Shown here piece by piece: positions 53,536 through 62,304 of a DNA stretch of 64,000 nucleotides. Each line of letters opens with the position of its first letter. Within the stretch, counting starts at the first letter, position 1. Location: positions 1,612,001-1,676,000 of the forward strand of contig CAVUMR010000001.1 of NCBI GenBank assembly GCA_963742715.1, read 5' to 3'. Source of the stretch: CAVUMR01 sp963742715 (GTDB taxonomy: Bacteria > Actinomycetota > Actinomycetes > Mycobacteriales > Micromonosporaceae). The translations under genes and the position numbers were made by a program. Under the pieces are notes generated by a model that worked only from the letters and a program-made list of their open reading frames with translations, searched no databases and had not been told where the DNA came from.

Positions 53536-54543
53536 TCAGCCGTTCACGCGCACGACGGTGCGCCCGACGCCCTTGCCCGCCAGCACGTCGTCGAGCAGCG
53601 AGTCGACCTCGTCGAGCGCGACCTCGCGGGTGATGCTCTCGTCGAGGCCGTTGGGGCGGAGGTCGCCCGCGAGCCGCTCCCAGACCGCGAGCCGCACGTC
53701 GTTCGGGGTGTTGACGGAGTCGACGCCCAGCAGCGAGACCATGCGCAGGATGAAGGGGAAGACCGTGGTCTCGAGCGACGTGCCGCCGGTCAGGCCGCTC
53801 GCCGCGACCGCGCCGCCGTAGCGGGTGGTACGCAGCGCGTAGGCCAGCGACGTCCCGCCGACCGGGTCGACGACCGCCGCCCAGCGCTCCTTCTCCATCG
53901 GCCGCTTCGACTCCGCCGAGGTCTCGTCGCGCGAGAGCACCTCGCTCGCGCCGAGCTCGCGCAGCCAGTCGGCCTCGTCGGGCTTGCCGGTCGCGGCCGC
54001 GACCTCGAACCCGCGCGCGGCGAGGATGCCGACCGCGGTCGAGCCGACGCCGCCCGAGGCGCCCAGCACGAGCACCGGCCCGTCGCCGGGCTCGACGCCG
54101 TGGTCCTCGAGCCGCTGCACGGACAGCGCGGCGGTGAAGCCGGCGGTCCCGAGCGCCATCGCCTGGCGCGTGCTCAGCCCGTCGGGCAGCGGGATGACCC
54201 AGTCGCCGGGCACCCGCGCGTACTCCGCGAAGCCGCCGTGGTGCGCGACGCCGAGGTCATGGCCATGGACGATCACCGCTTCGCCCTCGCCGTTGCCCGA
54301 CACCACCGTGCCGGCCAGGTCGACGCCGGGGATCAGCGGCGAGATCTGCGCCACCTTGCCCTTCGGCGAGACCGCGAGGGCGTCCTTGTAGTTGACGCTC
54401 GACCAGTCGACGCGGACGACGACGTCGCCCTCGCCGAGGTCGTCCGCGCTCAGCTCGCGCAGATCGCGCGCGACCTCGTCGTCGCTCTTCTCCGCCACGA
54501 GCGCGCGGAAGGAATCCGGTACGTCTGCGCCCACGTCCGGCAC
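53536..54543 (-). CDS. AcuI/YhdH-type quinone/acrylyl-CoA reductase (MDR)
   Basis: This 335-residue zinc-independent MDR protein has FRALVAEKSDDEVARDLREL, VDWSSVNYKDALAVSPKGKV, PLIPGVDLAGTVVSG, VLVLGASGGVGSTAVGILAA (NADPH-binding) and GGAVAASGLTGGTSLETTVF. The SSVNYKDAL and PFILRxVxLLGVDSV motifs are those of the YhdH/AcuI subfamily, which reduce acrylyl-CoA or quinones using NADPH. It is followed 5 bases later by the small acidic gene. The start may be downstream of MPDVGADVPDSF, since the family core begins at FRALV. Confidence 0.87.
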   Translation of the reverse strand: MPDVGADVPDSFRALVAEKSDDEVARDLRELSADDLGEGDVVVRVDWSSVNYKDALAVSPKGKVAQISPLIPGVDLAGTVVSGNGEGEAVIVHGHDLGVAHHGGFAEYARVPGDWVIPLPDGLSTRQAMALGTAGFTAALSVQRLEDHGVEPGDGPVLVLGASGGVGSTAVGILAARGFEVAAATGKPDEADWLRELGASEVLSRDETSAESKRPMEKERWAAVVDPVGGTSLAYALRTTRYGGAVAASGLTGGTSLETTVFPFILRMVSLLGVDSVNTPNDVRLAVWERLAGDLRPNGLDESITREVALDEVDSLLDDVLAGKGVGRTVVRVNG

Positions 54544-54573
54544 CCTAGCGCCGGAGGCCCCACCCGCGCCGCG

Positions 54574-54996
54574 TCAGGCGGCCGCGCCGCCGCCGGACTC
54601 GTCCTTCGGCGGCGGGAAGCCGCGCCACGGCACGCGCTTCTCGACCTCGAACAGGTCCTCGGAGCCGAGCCGCGACTCGAGCGCGCCCTTCAGCGGCGTC
54701 TCCATCTTCGTCTCGTAGGCCTCGGCCATCTTGTCGAAGCCCTCCTGGTCCTTGGAGAAGGGCAGGAAGACGCGGCTGATCTGCTCGGCGTCGACGTGGG
54801 CCCCGTTGATCGCGGGGTCGAGCATCTCCACCGACTCCTCCGGCGAGGTGGCGCGGGAGATCAGCTGCCCGAAGGCGCGGTTGCCGATCTTGCGCTGGAG
54901 GGCGAGCGCGGCGGGCACCTGCGGCGCGGCGGCCGGCGCCCGCTCGGCGGCGGTGGTGTCCGGTGCCTTGTCCTGGGCGTGGTCGCGGTCGTGCAC
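54574..54996 (-). CDS. LQRxxGN-motif protein
   Basis: This 140-residue protein (GTG 54996 start) contains ALALQRKIGNRAFGQLI at about residues 29-45. The LQRxxGN(R/Q)A motif is known in actinobacterial exported toxins, DUF4157 proteins and cargoes of extracellular contractile injection systems. The rest is acidic and helical (ISRVFLPFSKDQEGFDKMAE, AYETKMETPLKGALESRLGS). No DUF4157, spike or sheath gene lies nearby, so the motif may simply mark a domain of unknown use. An alternative start at 55053 would add a low-complexity N-terminus. Confidence 0.6.
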   Translation of the reverse strand: MHDRDHAQDKAPDTTAAERAPAAAPQVPAALALQRKIGNRAFGQLISRATSPEESVEMLDPAINGAHVDAEQISRVFLPFSKDQEGFDKMAEAYETKMETPLKGALESRLGSEDLFEVEKRVPWRGFPPPKDESGGGAAA

Positions 54997-55091
54997 TCGA
55001 GGCCTCGAGGGAGACTCTGCCGGACCGCGCGCCGAAAGGCAACCGAGCGGCAAAACGGACCCTCGGGTCCGGTTCGCTAGCCTGGACGGGA

Positions 55092-56507
55092 ATGCCTCAT
55101 CCCCGTCCCCACCCGATGCGCAGCCTGTTCATCCTCTCGCTCTCCGCGCTCGCCTTCGCGCTGGCCCAGACGACGCTCATCCCCGCCCTCACCGAGCTCG
55201 CGACCTCGCTGCACACCGACGCCAGCGGCGTCGCCTGGACCGTCACGGGCTACCTGCTCTCCGCCGCGGTCTGCACGCCCATCTTCGGCCGCCTCGGCGA
55301 CATGTTCGGCAAGCGCCGGCTGCTCGTCGTCGCGCTCGCGCTGTTCGGCGCCGGCTCGGTCGTCTCCGCGCTCGGCACCGGCCTCGAGGTCGTCGTCCTC
55401 GGCCGCGTCCTGCAGGGCGCCGGCGGCGGCATCTTCCCGCTCTGCTTCGGGATCATCCGCGACGAGTTCCCGCGCGAGAAGGTCGCGAGCTCGATCGGGC
55501 TGATCTCCGCGACCTTCGGCATCGGCGGCGGCGCCGGGCTGATCCTCGGCGGCGTCATCACCGACCACGCCTCGTATCACTGGATCTTCTGGCTCGGCGC
55601 GATCACCGCCGTCTTCGCCGCCGTCATGGTCGAGCTGTTCGTGCCCGAGTCGCCGGTGCGCACGCCCGGCCGCGTCGACGTGCGCGGCGCGCTCCTGCTC
55701 GCGGTCGGCCTCGCCGCGCCGCTGCTCGCCATCTCGCGCGCCAACGAATGGGGCTGGCTCGACGGGCGCACGCTCGGCCTGTTCGCGTTCGGCGTCGTGA
55801 TCCTCGCCGGCTGGGTCGTGCTCCAGCGCCGGACCGAGGAGCCGCTGGTCGACATCGAGACCCTCCTGAAGCCGCCCGTGCTGATGACGAACCTCGCGAC
55901 GCTGCTCGTCGGCTTCGGCATGTTCGGCTCGTTCATCCTGATCCCGCAGCTGGTCGAGGCGCCCGAGTCCACCGGCTACGGCTTCGGCCTGACCGCCACC
56001 GGCGCCGGGCTGCTGATGCTCCCCGGCGCGCTCGTCATGCTCGTCGCCGGCCCGCTCTCCGGCGTGCTCGGCACCCGCCACGGCAGCCGGCTGCCGCTCG
56101 CCCTCGGCGGCGCGATCACCTCCTTCGGCCTGCTGATGATGGCGCTCGCCCACGGCAGCCAGGGGCTGATGGTGGCCTGGAACGTCGTGATGTCGATCGG
56201 CATCGGGCTGGCCTTCGCGGCGATGCCGAACCTGATCATGGAGGCGGTGCCGCGCGAGGAGACCGGCCAGGCGACGGGCGTCAACACGCTCGTGCGCTCC
56301 GTCGGCGCCTCGCTCGGCTCCCAGGTCAGCGCCGCCGTGCTCGCCGCCAGCGCGCTCGGGGCCGGGCTCCCCACCGACAGCGGGTACACGGCTGCCTTCC
56401 TGGTCGGCTCCGGGGTCGCGCTCGCCGCCGCGATCGTCGCCTCGCTGATCCCCAGCCGCAGCGGGCGCATGGTGGCGCACCCCACGCCCGCGACCCAGAC
56501 CGCATGA
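55092..56507 (+). CDS. MFS multidrug transporter (DHA2-type)
   Basis: This 471-residue protein has 14 helices. Motifs include the first helix SLSALAFALAQTTLIPALTE, IFGRLGDMFGKRRLLVVALA (motif A), VVVLGRVLQGAGGGIFPLCF and FGIGGGAGLILGGVITDHAS (motif C). It exports drugs or small molecules by proton antiport. Its stop codon overlaps the start of a TetR-family gene (ATGA), so the pair is an efflux pump with its regulator. ATG 55092 is used; ATG 55116 (MRSLFILSL) is an alternative nearer the first helix. Confidence 0.88.
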   Translation: MPHPRPHPMRSLFILSLSALAFALAQTTLIPALTELATSLHTDASGVAWTVTGYLLSAAVCTPIFGRLGDMFGKRRLLVVALALFGAGSVVSALGTGLEVVVLGRVLQGAGGGIFPLCFGIIRDEFPREKVASSIGLISATFGIGGGAGLILGGVITDHASYHWIFWLGAITAVFAAVMVELFVPESPVRTPGRVDVRGALLLAVGLAAPLLAISRANEWGWLDGRTLGLFAFGVVILAGWVVLQRRTEEPLVDIETLLKPPVLMTNLATLLVGFGMFGSFILIPQLVEAPESTGYGFGLTATGAGLLMLPGALVMLVAGPLSGVLGTRHGSRLPLALGGAITSFGLLMMALAHGSQGLMVAWNVVMSIGIGLAFAAMPNLIMEAVPREETGQATGVNTLVRSVGASLGSQVSAAVLAASALGAGLPTDSGYTAAFLVGSGVALAAAIVASLIPSRSGRMVAHPTPATQTA

Positions 56508-57086
56508 CGGCCACGCGCACCCGTGCCGACGCCGTCCGCAACCGCGCGCGCGTCGTCGCGGCCGCGGCCGAGGTGTTCGCCGAGAAGGGCGAGAGCGCGG
56601 TGGTGCCGGACATCGCCGCGCGCGCCGGCGTCGGCAAGGGCACGGTCTACCGCTGCTTCCCGACCAAGGAGCACCTCGTCGCGGCGGTGGCGACCGAGCG
56701 CGCGCGCTGGTTCGAGCGCGAGGCGCGCGCGGCGGCGGCGGACGCCGATCCCTGGAGCGCGTTCTGCGCGTTCCTGGCCCGCGTGGCCGAGGCGTACTGC
56801 CGCGACCGCGGGATGGTGTTCTCGATGTCCCAGGGGCTCGAGACGCCCGAGCGGCTCGAGGCCCGCGCCGCGGTCATGGCCGCGCTGCGCGAGCTCATGG
56901 ACCGCGCGATCGCCCAGGGCGCGATGCGCCCGGACGCCGAGCCGGCGGACCTGAAGGTCCTCCTCAGCGGCGTGGCGAGCTCGCTCACGGGCGCGCAGGA
57001 GCGCGATCCGGCGGTCTGGCGGCGCTACGCGCAGCTGGTCGCCGACGCGTTCCGGGCGGAGCGGCTGTGGGATGCTGAGCGGGTGA
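56504..57086 (+). CDS. TetR-family repressor, probably frameshifted near its end
   Basis: Residues 1-60 are a TetR helix-turn-helix (VVAAAAEVFAEKGESAVVPD, IAARAGVGKGTVYRCFPTKE). The ligand domain follows (AFCAFLARVAEAYCRDRGMV). The frame as written has no stop until 57931 and would run into the VOC gene. Shifting frame near 57070, as if two bases were lost, gives a 194-residue protein ending at TGA 57086, a normal length. It overlaps the MFS gene by 4 bases and probably represses it. An intact gene is likely in the true genome. Confidence 0.72.
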
Positions 57087-57089
57087 CGC

Positions 57090-57509
57090 TTGGAGGATCT
57101 CGTCAGGCTGCGCCAGGCCCGCGATCGGATGGACCGCGACTACGCGAAGCCGCTCGACGTCCCGGCGCTGGCGCGCACCGCCCTGATGTCGCCGGGCCAT
57201 TTCTCCCGCAGCTTCCGCGCCGCCTACGGGGAGACGCCGTACAGCCATCTGATGACGCGCCGGATCGAGCGGGCGAAGGCGCTGCTGCGGCGGGGCGACC
57301 TGTCCGTCACGGAGGTCTGCTTCGAGGTCGGATGCACATCGCTGGGGTCGTTCAGCTCGCGGTTCACCGAACTGGTCGGCGAGAGCCCGAGCGCCTACCG
57401 CGCCCGCCGCCACGACGACAGCGCCGCCATCCCGCCCTGCGTCGCCAAGATCCAGACGCGACCGGTCAGGAATGGAGAAGCCAAGCCCGCCCCCCGGCCC
57501 GTAACGTGA
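57090..57509 (+). CDS. short AraC-family regulator
   Basis: This is a protein of about 139 residues composed almost only of an AraC DNA-binding domain: two helix-turn-helix units (LDVPALARTALMSPGHFSRS, LSVTEVCFEVGCTSLGSFSS) with AYGETPYSHLMTRRIERAKA between and FTELVGESPSAYRAR at the end. It has no ligand-binding part. It begins at TTG 57090, 3 bases after the TetR stop. The stop is 5 bases before the VOC gene. Short AraC regulators of this kind are usually next to a VOC gene, as here. Confidence 0.82.
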   Translation: MEDLVRLRQARDRMDRDYAKPLDVPALARTALMSPGHFSRSFRAAYGETPYSHLMTRRIERAKALLRRGDLSVTEVCFEVGCTSLGSFSSRFTELVGESPSAYRARRHDDSAAIPPCVAKIQTRPVRNGEAKPAPRPVT

Positions 57510-57514
57510 GCCGC

Positions 57515-57931
57515 ATGGACATCAAGCTCTCAACATGCTTCATCGCCGTCGACGACCATGACAAGGCGCTCGCCTTCTACCGGGACGTGCTCGGCCTCGA
57601 GGTCCGCAACGACGTCGGGTTCGAAGGGATGCGCTGGGTGACCGTCGGGGTGCCGTCGCAGCCCGACGTGGAGATCGTCCTCGAACCGCCGCTCGCGGAC
57701 CCGAACGCCTCGACCGACGACAAGGAGGCGGCGGCGGAGCTGCTGGCGAAGGGCCTGCTGCGCGGCGTGATCTTCACGACCGGCGACGTCGACGCCACCT
57801 TCGAGCGCATCCGCGCCGCGGGCGCCGAAGTGCTGCAGGAGCCGATCGACATGCCCTACGGCGTGCGCGACTGCGCCTTCCGCGATCCTTCCGGCAACAT
57901 GCTGCGCTTCAACCAACCGCTCGCCGCATAG
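57515..57931 (+). CDS. glyoxalase/VOC-family protein
   Basis: The 138-residue protein has two beta-alpha-beta3 VOC halves (LSTCFIAVDDHDKALAFYRD and FTTGDVDATFERIRAAGAEV) and ends PYGVRDCAFRDPSGNMLRFN. Metal-ligand candidates are one His-type and the C-terminal Glu/Gln region; the first H position appears as a Phe or Asp, so metal binding is uncertain. It could be a glyoxalase, dioxygenase or resistance protein. It is paired with the AraC gene, 5 bases after it, as in many actinobacteria. Confidence 0.82.
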   Translation: MDIKLSTCFIAVDDHDKALAFYRDVLGLEVRNDVGFEGMRWVTVGVPSQPDVEIVLEPPLADPNASTDDKEAAAELLAKGLLRGVIFTTGDVDATFERIRAAGAEVLQEPIDMPYGVRDCAFRDPSGNMLRFNQPLAA

Positions 57932-57941
57932 CATCACCCGC

Positions 57942-58736
57942 GTGAGCGAGGACGGGCAGAACCGCCTCACCCGCGCGCTCAAGCGCCTCGACGGCGACCC
58001 GCGCCTGGTCAAGCTCGTGCGCCTCGGGCGCTCGCGGCTCCCCGGCGACGAGCGCTACGGCGACCCGCTGTCGCTGACCGGCGACCGGGCGCCGGCGGTG
58101 CTCGGCCGCCGGCTGTCCGCGCTGACGGCCGAGCGGCCCGGCGCGCTGCGGGAAGTCGGGATGAGCGCGCTGCAGGTCTGGCAGGGCGTCTCCGAGGCGC
58201 AGGGTCGCGGCCGCGGCGACCGCGAGCTGACGATCGTCTTCACCGACCTCGCCGACTTCTCCACGTGGGCGCTCGACGCCGGCGACACCCAGGCGCTGGC
58301 GCTGCTGCGCGACGTCGGCGAGGCCGTCGAGCCCGAGATCTGCTCGCGCGACGGGGAGATCGTGAAGCGGCTCGGCGACGGGCTGATGGCGGTGTTCGAG
58401 GACCCCGGCCAGGCGATCGAGGCCGCGCACGCCGCCGCCCGCGCGCTCGAGTCGGTCGAGGTCGACGGCCATCGCCCGCGCCTGCGCGCGGGCGTCCACA
58501 CCGGCCGCCCGCGGCGGCTCGGCGGCGACTACTTCGGGGTCGACGTCAACGTCGCCGCGCGCGTCGCCGAGGCGGCGGGCGCGGGTGAGGTGCTGATCTC
58601 CGAAGCCGTCCACGGCAAGGTCGAGGGCGGACGAAAGGGTGAGCGCAGCGAGGCCATCCAGCTCAAGCGCCGCTGGCGCTTCAGCGCCAAGGGCGCGCCC
58701 AAGGGCCTGAAGGTCTACGCGGCCGAGCCGAGCTGA
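57942..58736 (+). CDS. class III adenylate/guanylate cyclase
   Basis: This 264-residue protein has an N-terminal helical region (about residues 1-85) and a class III cyclase domain. It shows LTIVFTDLADFSTWALDAGD with the metal-binding Asp, RDGEIVKRLGDGLMAVFEDP with the second metal-binding Asp, LRAGVHTGRPRRLGGDYFGV and NVAARVAEAAGAGEVLIS. It makes cAMP or cGMP from the triphosphate; the substrate-specifying residues were not checked. GTG 57942 starts the gene. It is convergent with the SpoIIE gene, with 22 bases overlap. Confidence 0.85.
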   Translation: MSEDGQNRLTRALKRLDGDPRLVKLVRLGRSRLPGDERYGDPLSLTGDRAPAVLGRRLSALTAERPGALREVGMSALQVWQGVSEAQGRGRGDRELTIVFTDLADFSTWALDAGDTQALALLRDVGEAVEPEICSRDGEIVKRLGDGLMAVFEDPGQAIEAAHAAARALESVEVDGHRPRLRAGVHTGRPRRLGGDYFGVDVNVAARVAEAAGAGEVLISEAVHGKVEGGRKGERSEAIQLKRRWRFSAKGAPKGLKVYAAEPS

Positions 58737-60757
58737 TCGTCGGGCTTCGCTGCTGCCGCGGGCAGTGAGCGCGCGATCGCGAGCGCGGCCGTGTCGTCGG
58801 CCTGCTCGCCGGTCTCGAAGTCCGCGAGGCCGTCGGCGAGGCGCCGCAGCGCGTCCTCGGCGTCGCTGGACTCGCGCAGCACCGCCTGCAGGCGCTCGTC
58901 GCCGTAGCGGTCCTCGGCGCCGGTCGCGTCGGTGACGCCGTCCGTGTAGAGCACGAGCACGTCGCCGGGCGCGAGCGTCGTCGTCGTGCGCGACCACTCG
59001 CCGTGCGGCCACGCGCCGAGCATCTGCCCGAAGCGGCCGACCGGCTCCGCGGCGCCGGCCTGGCGCACCGCGTAGGGCAGCGGGTGGCCGCCGCACACCA
59101 CGGTCGCGTCGGCGTCCGCGCCGCGCGCCCGCAGGTGCACGCAGCAGACCGTGCACAGCGCCGTGCCGGCGCGTTCGTAGAGCTGGCGGTTGAGGTAGGC
59201 GACGGCGTCGAGCGGGTCGTCGTGCAGCTGCGCCGCGGTGCGGAACACGTGGCGCGCGAACGCGGTCAGCGACGCCGCCTGGGCGCCGCGGCCGGCGACG
59301 TCGCCGACGATCGCCACCCAGCCGTCGCGCACCGCGAAGGCGTCGTAGAAGTCGCCGCCGACCCAGTTCTCCTCGCCCGCGGGCCGGTACAGCGCCGACA
59401 GCGAGAAGCCCGGGATCTCCGGCAGCGCGGGCGGCAGCAGCGCGCGCTGGAGCGTGTGGGCGATCAGCGAGCGCTCGGTGTAGAGGCGCGCGTTCTCGAC
59501 CGCGATCCCCGCCCGCCGCCCGAGCTCCTCGCACAGCTCGAGCTCGCCCTCGGTGAAGACGCGGCCGGACTCGGCGTTGATGAAGGAGATGACGCCGATC
59601 GGCGTGCCCGACGCCGCCGTCATCGGCACGCTGATCGCCGAGCGCATGCCGATGTCGCGCAGCAGCTCGCGCTGCTCGGGATCCTGGACCGCGGCTTCGA
59701 GCAGCTCGTCGGGGATCTCGGGGATCAGCTGCGAGTGGCCGTCGCGCAGCACTTGCGCCGCGCCGCCCTCGTCGCTCGTGCGGCTCGGGTAGCGCTGGCT
59801 GTAGCGGCGGGCGAACGCGACCTTCTCCGGGTCGCTGTGGGCCACCGCGACCTGCGCGATCAGGCCGTGGCGGTCGGGCATGCTCACGCCGCACCAGTCG
59901 GCGAGCGAGGGCACGGCCAGGTCGGCGACCTCCTGCAGCGTCCGCTCGTAGTTGAGCGAGGACGAGAGCGCCTGGCCGCCGCGCGCGAGCAGCCGCTGCG
60001 CGAGCTCCGCGCGCTTCTGGTCGGTGATGTCCTCGATCACCGTCACCACGAGCCTGGTCTCGCCGCGGGCGTCGAGGACGCCGCGCGGCTTGTTCACGCG
60101 CCAGCGCTCCTCACCCGTGGTGCGGTTGATGACGCGGACGGTCTGCGGTCCCACGTCCTCGCCGGCGAGCACGCGCCGCGACGGGTACTGCTCGGGGGTC
60201 AGCGGCGAGCCGTCCTCGTTGTAGTAGTCGGCGAGCGAGACCAGGTCCTGCGGCGCCGCGCCGAGCAGCGCGTCGACGGCGGGGAAGCCGAGCGTCTCGG
60301 CGGCGGCCTCGTTGGCGTAGACGAGCCGCTGCTCGCGGTCCTGCACCACCACCGCCTCGGCGAGGTTGCTGAGCGCCGTCGTCAGCTGGGCGCCCAGCGC
60401 CTCGGCGCGCGTCGCCTCCTCGCGGGTGCGCGCGGCCAGCACCGAGAAGACCCCGCCGACGATCACGATCGCGGCGCGGACCTCGTAGCCGGCGTCGCCG
60501 AAGTTGTCGTTCCAGATCCCGCTGAGCAGCGCGCTCGCCGAGGCCGCGAGAGCGACGGCCGCGGTCTGGCGCGGGCCGGCGAACATCGCGGCGATGAACG
60601 GCGCCACCACCACGGTGGCGGAGATGACGTCGCTCCACATCGAGTCGAGCAGCGTGAGCCCGACGACGGTGAGGAGGGCGATCCCCGTGGCCACCCAGCG
60701 TCGTCCTGGGTGGTGAACGGTGCTGAGCCGGGCGGCGGCGCTGCGGAGGTTGCTCAC
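58715..60757 (-). CDS. membrane PAS-GAF-SpoIIE phosphatase
   Basis: This 680-residue sensor phosphatase begins with three to four membrane helices (about residues 20-110). A PAS domain (about 135-245, with DREQRLVYANEAAAETLGFP) and a GAF domain (about 265-415) follow. The SpoIIE/PP2C domain (about 440-665) has NWVGGDFYDAFAVRDGWVAI, VGDVAGRGAQAASLTAFARH, VLVLYTDGVTDAT and EQADDTAALAIAR, with metal-binding Asp residues at the expected places. It dephosphorylates a STAS protein in a partner-switching cascade. The adjacent STAS gene (60754-61104) overlaps it by 4 bases and is the likely substrate. Confidence 0.88.
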   Translation of the reverse strand: MSNLRSAAARLSTVHHPGRRWVATGIALLTVVGLTLLDSMWSDVISATVVVAPFIAAMFAGPRQTAAVALAASASALLSGIWNDNFGDAGYEVRAAIVIVGGVFSVLAARTREEATRAEALGAQLTTALSNLAEAVVVQDREQRLVYANEAAAETLGFPAVDALLGAAPQDLVSLADYYNEDGSPLTPEQYPSRRVLAGEDVGPQTVRVINRTTGEERWRVNKPRGVLDARGETRLVVTVIEDITDQKRAELAQRLLARGGQALSSSLNYERTLQEVADLAVPSLADWCGVSMPDRHGLIAQVAVAHSDPEKVAFARRYSQRYPSRTSDEGGAAQVLRDGHSQLIPEIPDELLEAAVQDPEQRELLRDIGMRSAISVPMTAASGTPIGVISFINAESGRVFTEGELELCEELGRRAGIAVENARLYTERSLIAHTLQRALLPPALPEIPGFSLSALYRPAGEENWVGGDFYDAFAVRDGWVAIVGDVAGRGAQAASLTAFARHVFRTAAQLHDDPLDAVAYLNRQLYERAGTALCTVCCVHLRARGADADATVVCGGHPLPYAVRQAGAAEPVGRFGQMLGAWPHGEWSRTTTTLAPGDVLVLYTDGVTDATGAEDRYGDERLQAVLRESSDAEDALRRLADGLADFETGEQADDTAALAIARSLPAAAAKPDDQLGSAA

Positions 60758-61104
60758 GACGCGGCGGCAGCAGGGTCGTCGACGACCGTCAGCCGCGACG
60801 TGAGGCCGATCATGTCGAACAACCGGTGCACATGTTCGGGTGCGCGCGTGATGGCGAACTGCGACCCGTCGGCGGCCGAGGTCTGCTGCGCCTCGATCAC
60901 GACCGCCAGTCCCTGGGTGTCCATGAAGCCGACCTCACGGAGGTCGAGCACCACGCTGCCGGACCGCTCGAACGCCTTGCGGAGGTTCGCCCGCACGGCA
61001 TCCGCGGTGGCGAGGTCGATCTCGCCGTGGACCACGACGATCTCGGCCGACCCCTCCGCATGCATGGCGACGCTGAACTCCGAGCCCGGGATGTCCGCGA
61101 TCAT
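60754..61104 (-). CDS. STAS-domain anti-sigma factor antagonist
   Basis: This 116-residue STAS protein has IVVVHGEIDLATADAVRANL, SGSVVLDLREVGFMDTQGLA and a conserved central serine or threonine (MDTQG, corresponding to the phosphorylated residue). In partner switching it is phosphorylated by an RsbW-type kinase and activated again by a SpoIIE phosphatase. The phosphatase gene follows with an ATGA overlap. No RsbW or sigma gene is visible, so the rest is elsewhere. Residues before the STAS core are short and do not suggest another domain. Confidence 0.87.
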   Translation of the reverse strand: MIADIPGSEFSVAMHAEGSAEIVVVHGEIDLATADAVRANLRKAFERSGSVVLDLREVGFMDTQGLAVVIEAQQTSAADGSQFAITRAPEHVHRLFDMIGLTSRLTVVDDPAAAAS

Positions 61105-61132
61105 ACGGACGCCGGCCTCATACTGCCGAGGT

Positions 61133-62182
61133 ATGGCAGCACTGGACCGGCTCGAGCACCCGATCGTGCAGGCGCCGCTGGCGGGCGGCCCCTCGAATCC
61201 CGCGCTCGCTGCCGCGGTCTGCGAGGCCGGCGGCCTCGGGTTCCTCGCGGCCGGCTACAAGCCCGTCGACACGGTCCGCGCCGACCTCGAGGCGCTGCGC
61301 GAGCTGACCGCCCGGCCGTTCGGGCTCAACCTCTTCGCGCCGCCCGCCGGCCCGGCCGACGCGGCGGCGCTGCGCTCATACGCCGCGACGCTCGCGGGGG
61401 AGAGCGACCGCCGCGGCGTGGCCCTCGGCACGCCGCACCGCGACGACGACGGCTGGGAGGAGAAGCTCGCGCTCGCGGTCTCCGAGCGGGTCCCGGTCGT
61501 CTCCTTCACGTTCGGCTGCCCGGCGCCCGACGTGGTCGCGCGGCTGCGCGAGGCGGGGGCCGAGTCATGGATCACGGTGACGACACCGGCCGAGGCGCGC
61601 CGCGCGCGCGACGCGGGCGCGCAGGTGCTCGTGGTCCAGGGCGTCGAGGCGGGCGGTCACCGCGGCAGCTTCGACGACGACGCCGGCTCGGACCTCGGGC
61701 TGCTCGCCGCCCTGCAGCTGATCGGCGCGGCCGTCGAGCTCCCGCTCGTCGCCACGGGCGGGCTGTCCACGGGGCGCTCGATCGCCGCCGTGCTGGTGGC
61801 GGGGGCCGCGGCGGCGCAGCTCGGCACGGCGTTCATGCGCACCCCGGAGGCGGGCACGTCGCCCGCCCATCGCGCGGCGCTCAAGGCGAGCGACCCGACC
61901 GCGCTCACCCGCGCTTTCACCGGCCGCTACGCGCGCGGGGTGGTCAACCGCTTCATGCGCGAGCACTCCGGCGACGCCCCCGCGGGCTATCCGGAGATCC
62001 ACCACCTCACGGCGCCATTGCGCGCTGCAGCGCGCGAGGCGGGCGACGCCGGCGGCTTCCACCTGTGGGCGGGCCAGGCCCACGCGCTGGCCGAGGAGCT
62101 GCCGGCGGGCGAGCTCGTGCAGCGGCTCGCGGCGGATGCCGCTGAGGCGCTCCGCGAGGCGGCCGCGCGCCTCGATGGCTAA
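61133..62182 (+). CDS. nitronate monooxygenase family (FMN) protein
   Basis: This 349-residue FMN-dependent TIM-barrel protein has LEHPIVQAPLAGGPSNPALA, VCEAGGLGFLAAGYK, VVSFTFGCPAPDVVARLREA, VLVVQGVEAGGHRGSFDDDA and PLVATGGLSTGRSIAAVLVA with the phosphate-binding region. The catalytic His (GGHRG) of class I nitronate monooxygenases is present. It oxidises nitronates such as propionate-3-nitronate, a plant or fungal toxin, to nitrite and aldehyde. It is divergent from the STAS gene, with 28 bases between starts. The 5' ATG follows GAGGT, a reasonable ribosome binding site. Confidence 0.87.
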   Translation: MAALDRLEHPIVQAPLAGGPSNPALAAAVCEAGGLGFLAAGYKPVDTVRADLEALRELTARPFGLNLFAPPAGPADAAALRSYAATLAGESDRRGVALGTPHRDDDGWEEKLALAVSERVPVVSFTFGCPAPDVVARLREAGAESWITVTTPAEARRARDAGAQVLVVQGVEAGGHRGSFDDDAGSDLGLLAALQLIGAAVELPLVATGGLSTGRSIAAVLVAGAAAAQLGTAFMRTPEAGTSPAHRAALKASDPTALTRAFTGRYARGVVNRFMREHSGDAPAGYPEIHHLTAPLRAAAREAGDAGGFHLWAGQAHALAEELPAGELVQRLAADAAEALREAAARLDG

Positions 62183-62202
62183 ACCCGTCGAACATGCGTC
62201 TA

Positions 62203-62218
62203 TGGGGTCGCGACCCCA
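62203..62218. terminator. 16-bp perfect palindrome, possible terminator
   Basis: TGGGGTCGCGACCCCA lies 21 bases past the nitronate monooxygenase stop and 87 bases before the TasA-like gene. As a hairpin it would have almost no loop, so an operator of the TasA-SipW unit is also possible. Confidence 0.45.
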
Positions 62219-62304
62219 GCTGAGGCAGTGCCGATATCGAGGCCAACGCGGGAGCTCTCGAGCGTCCGTTCCCTCACCCAGGCACTCACCAGGAGCTTCC
62301 CCCA

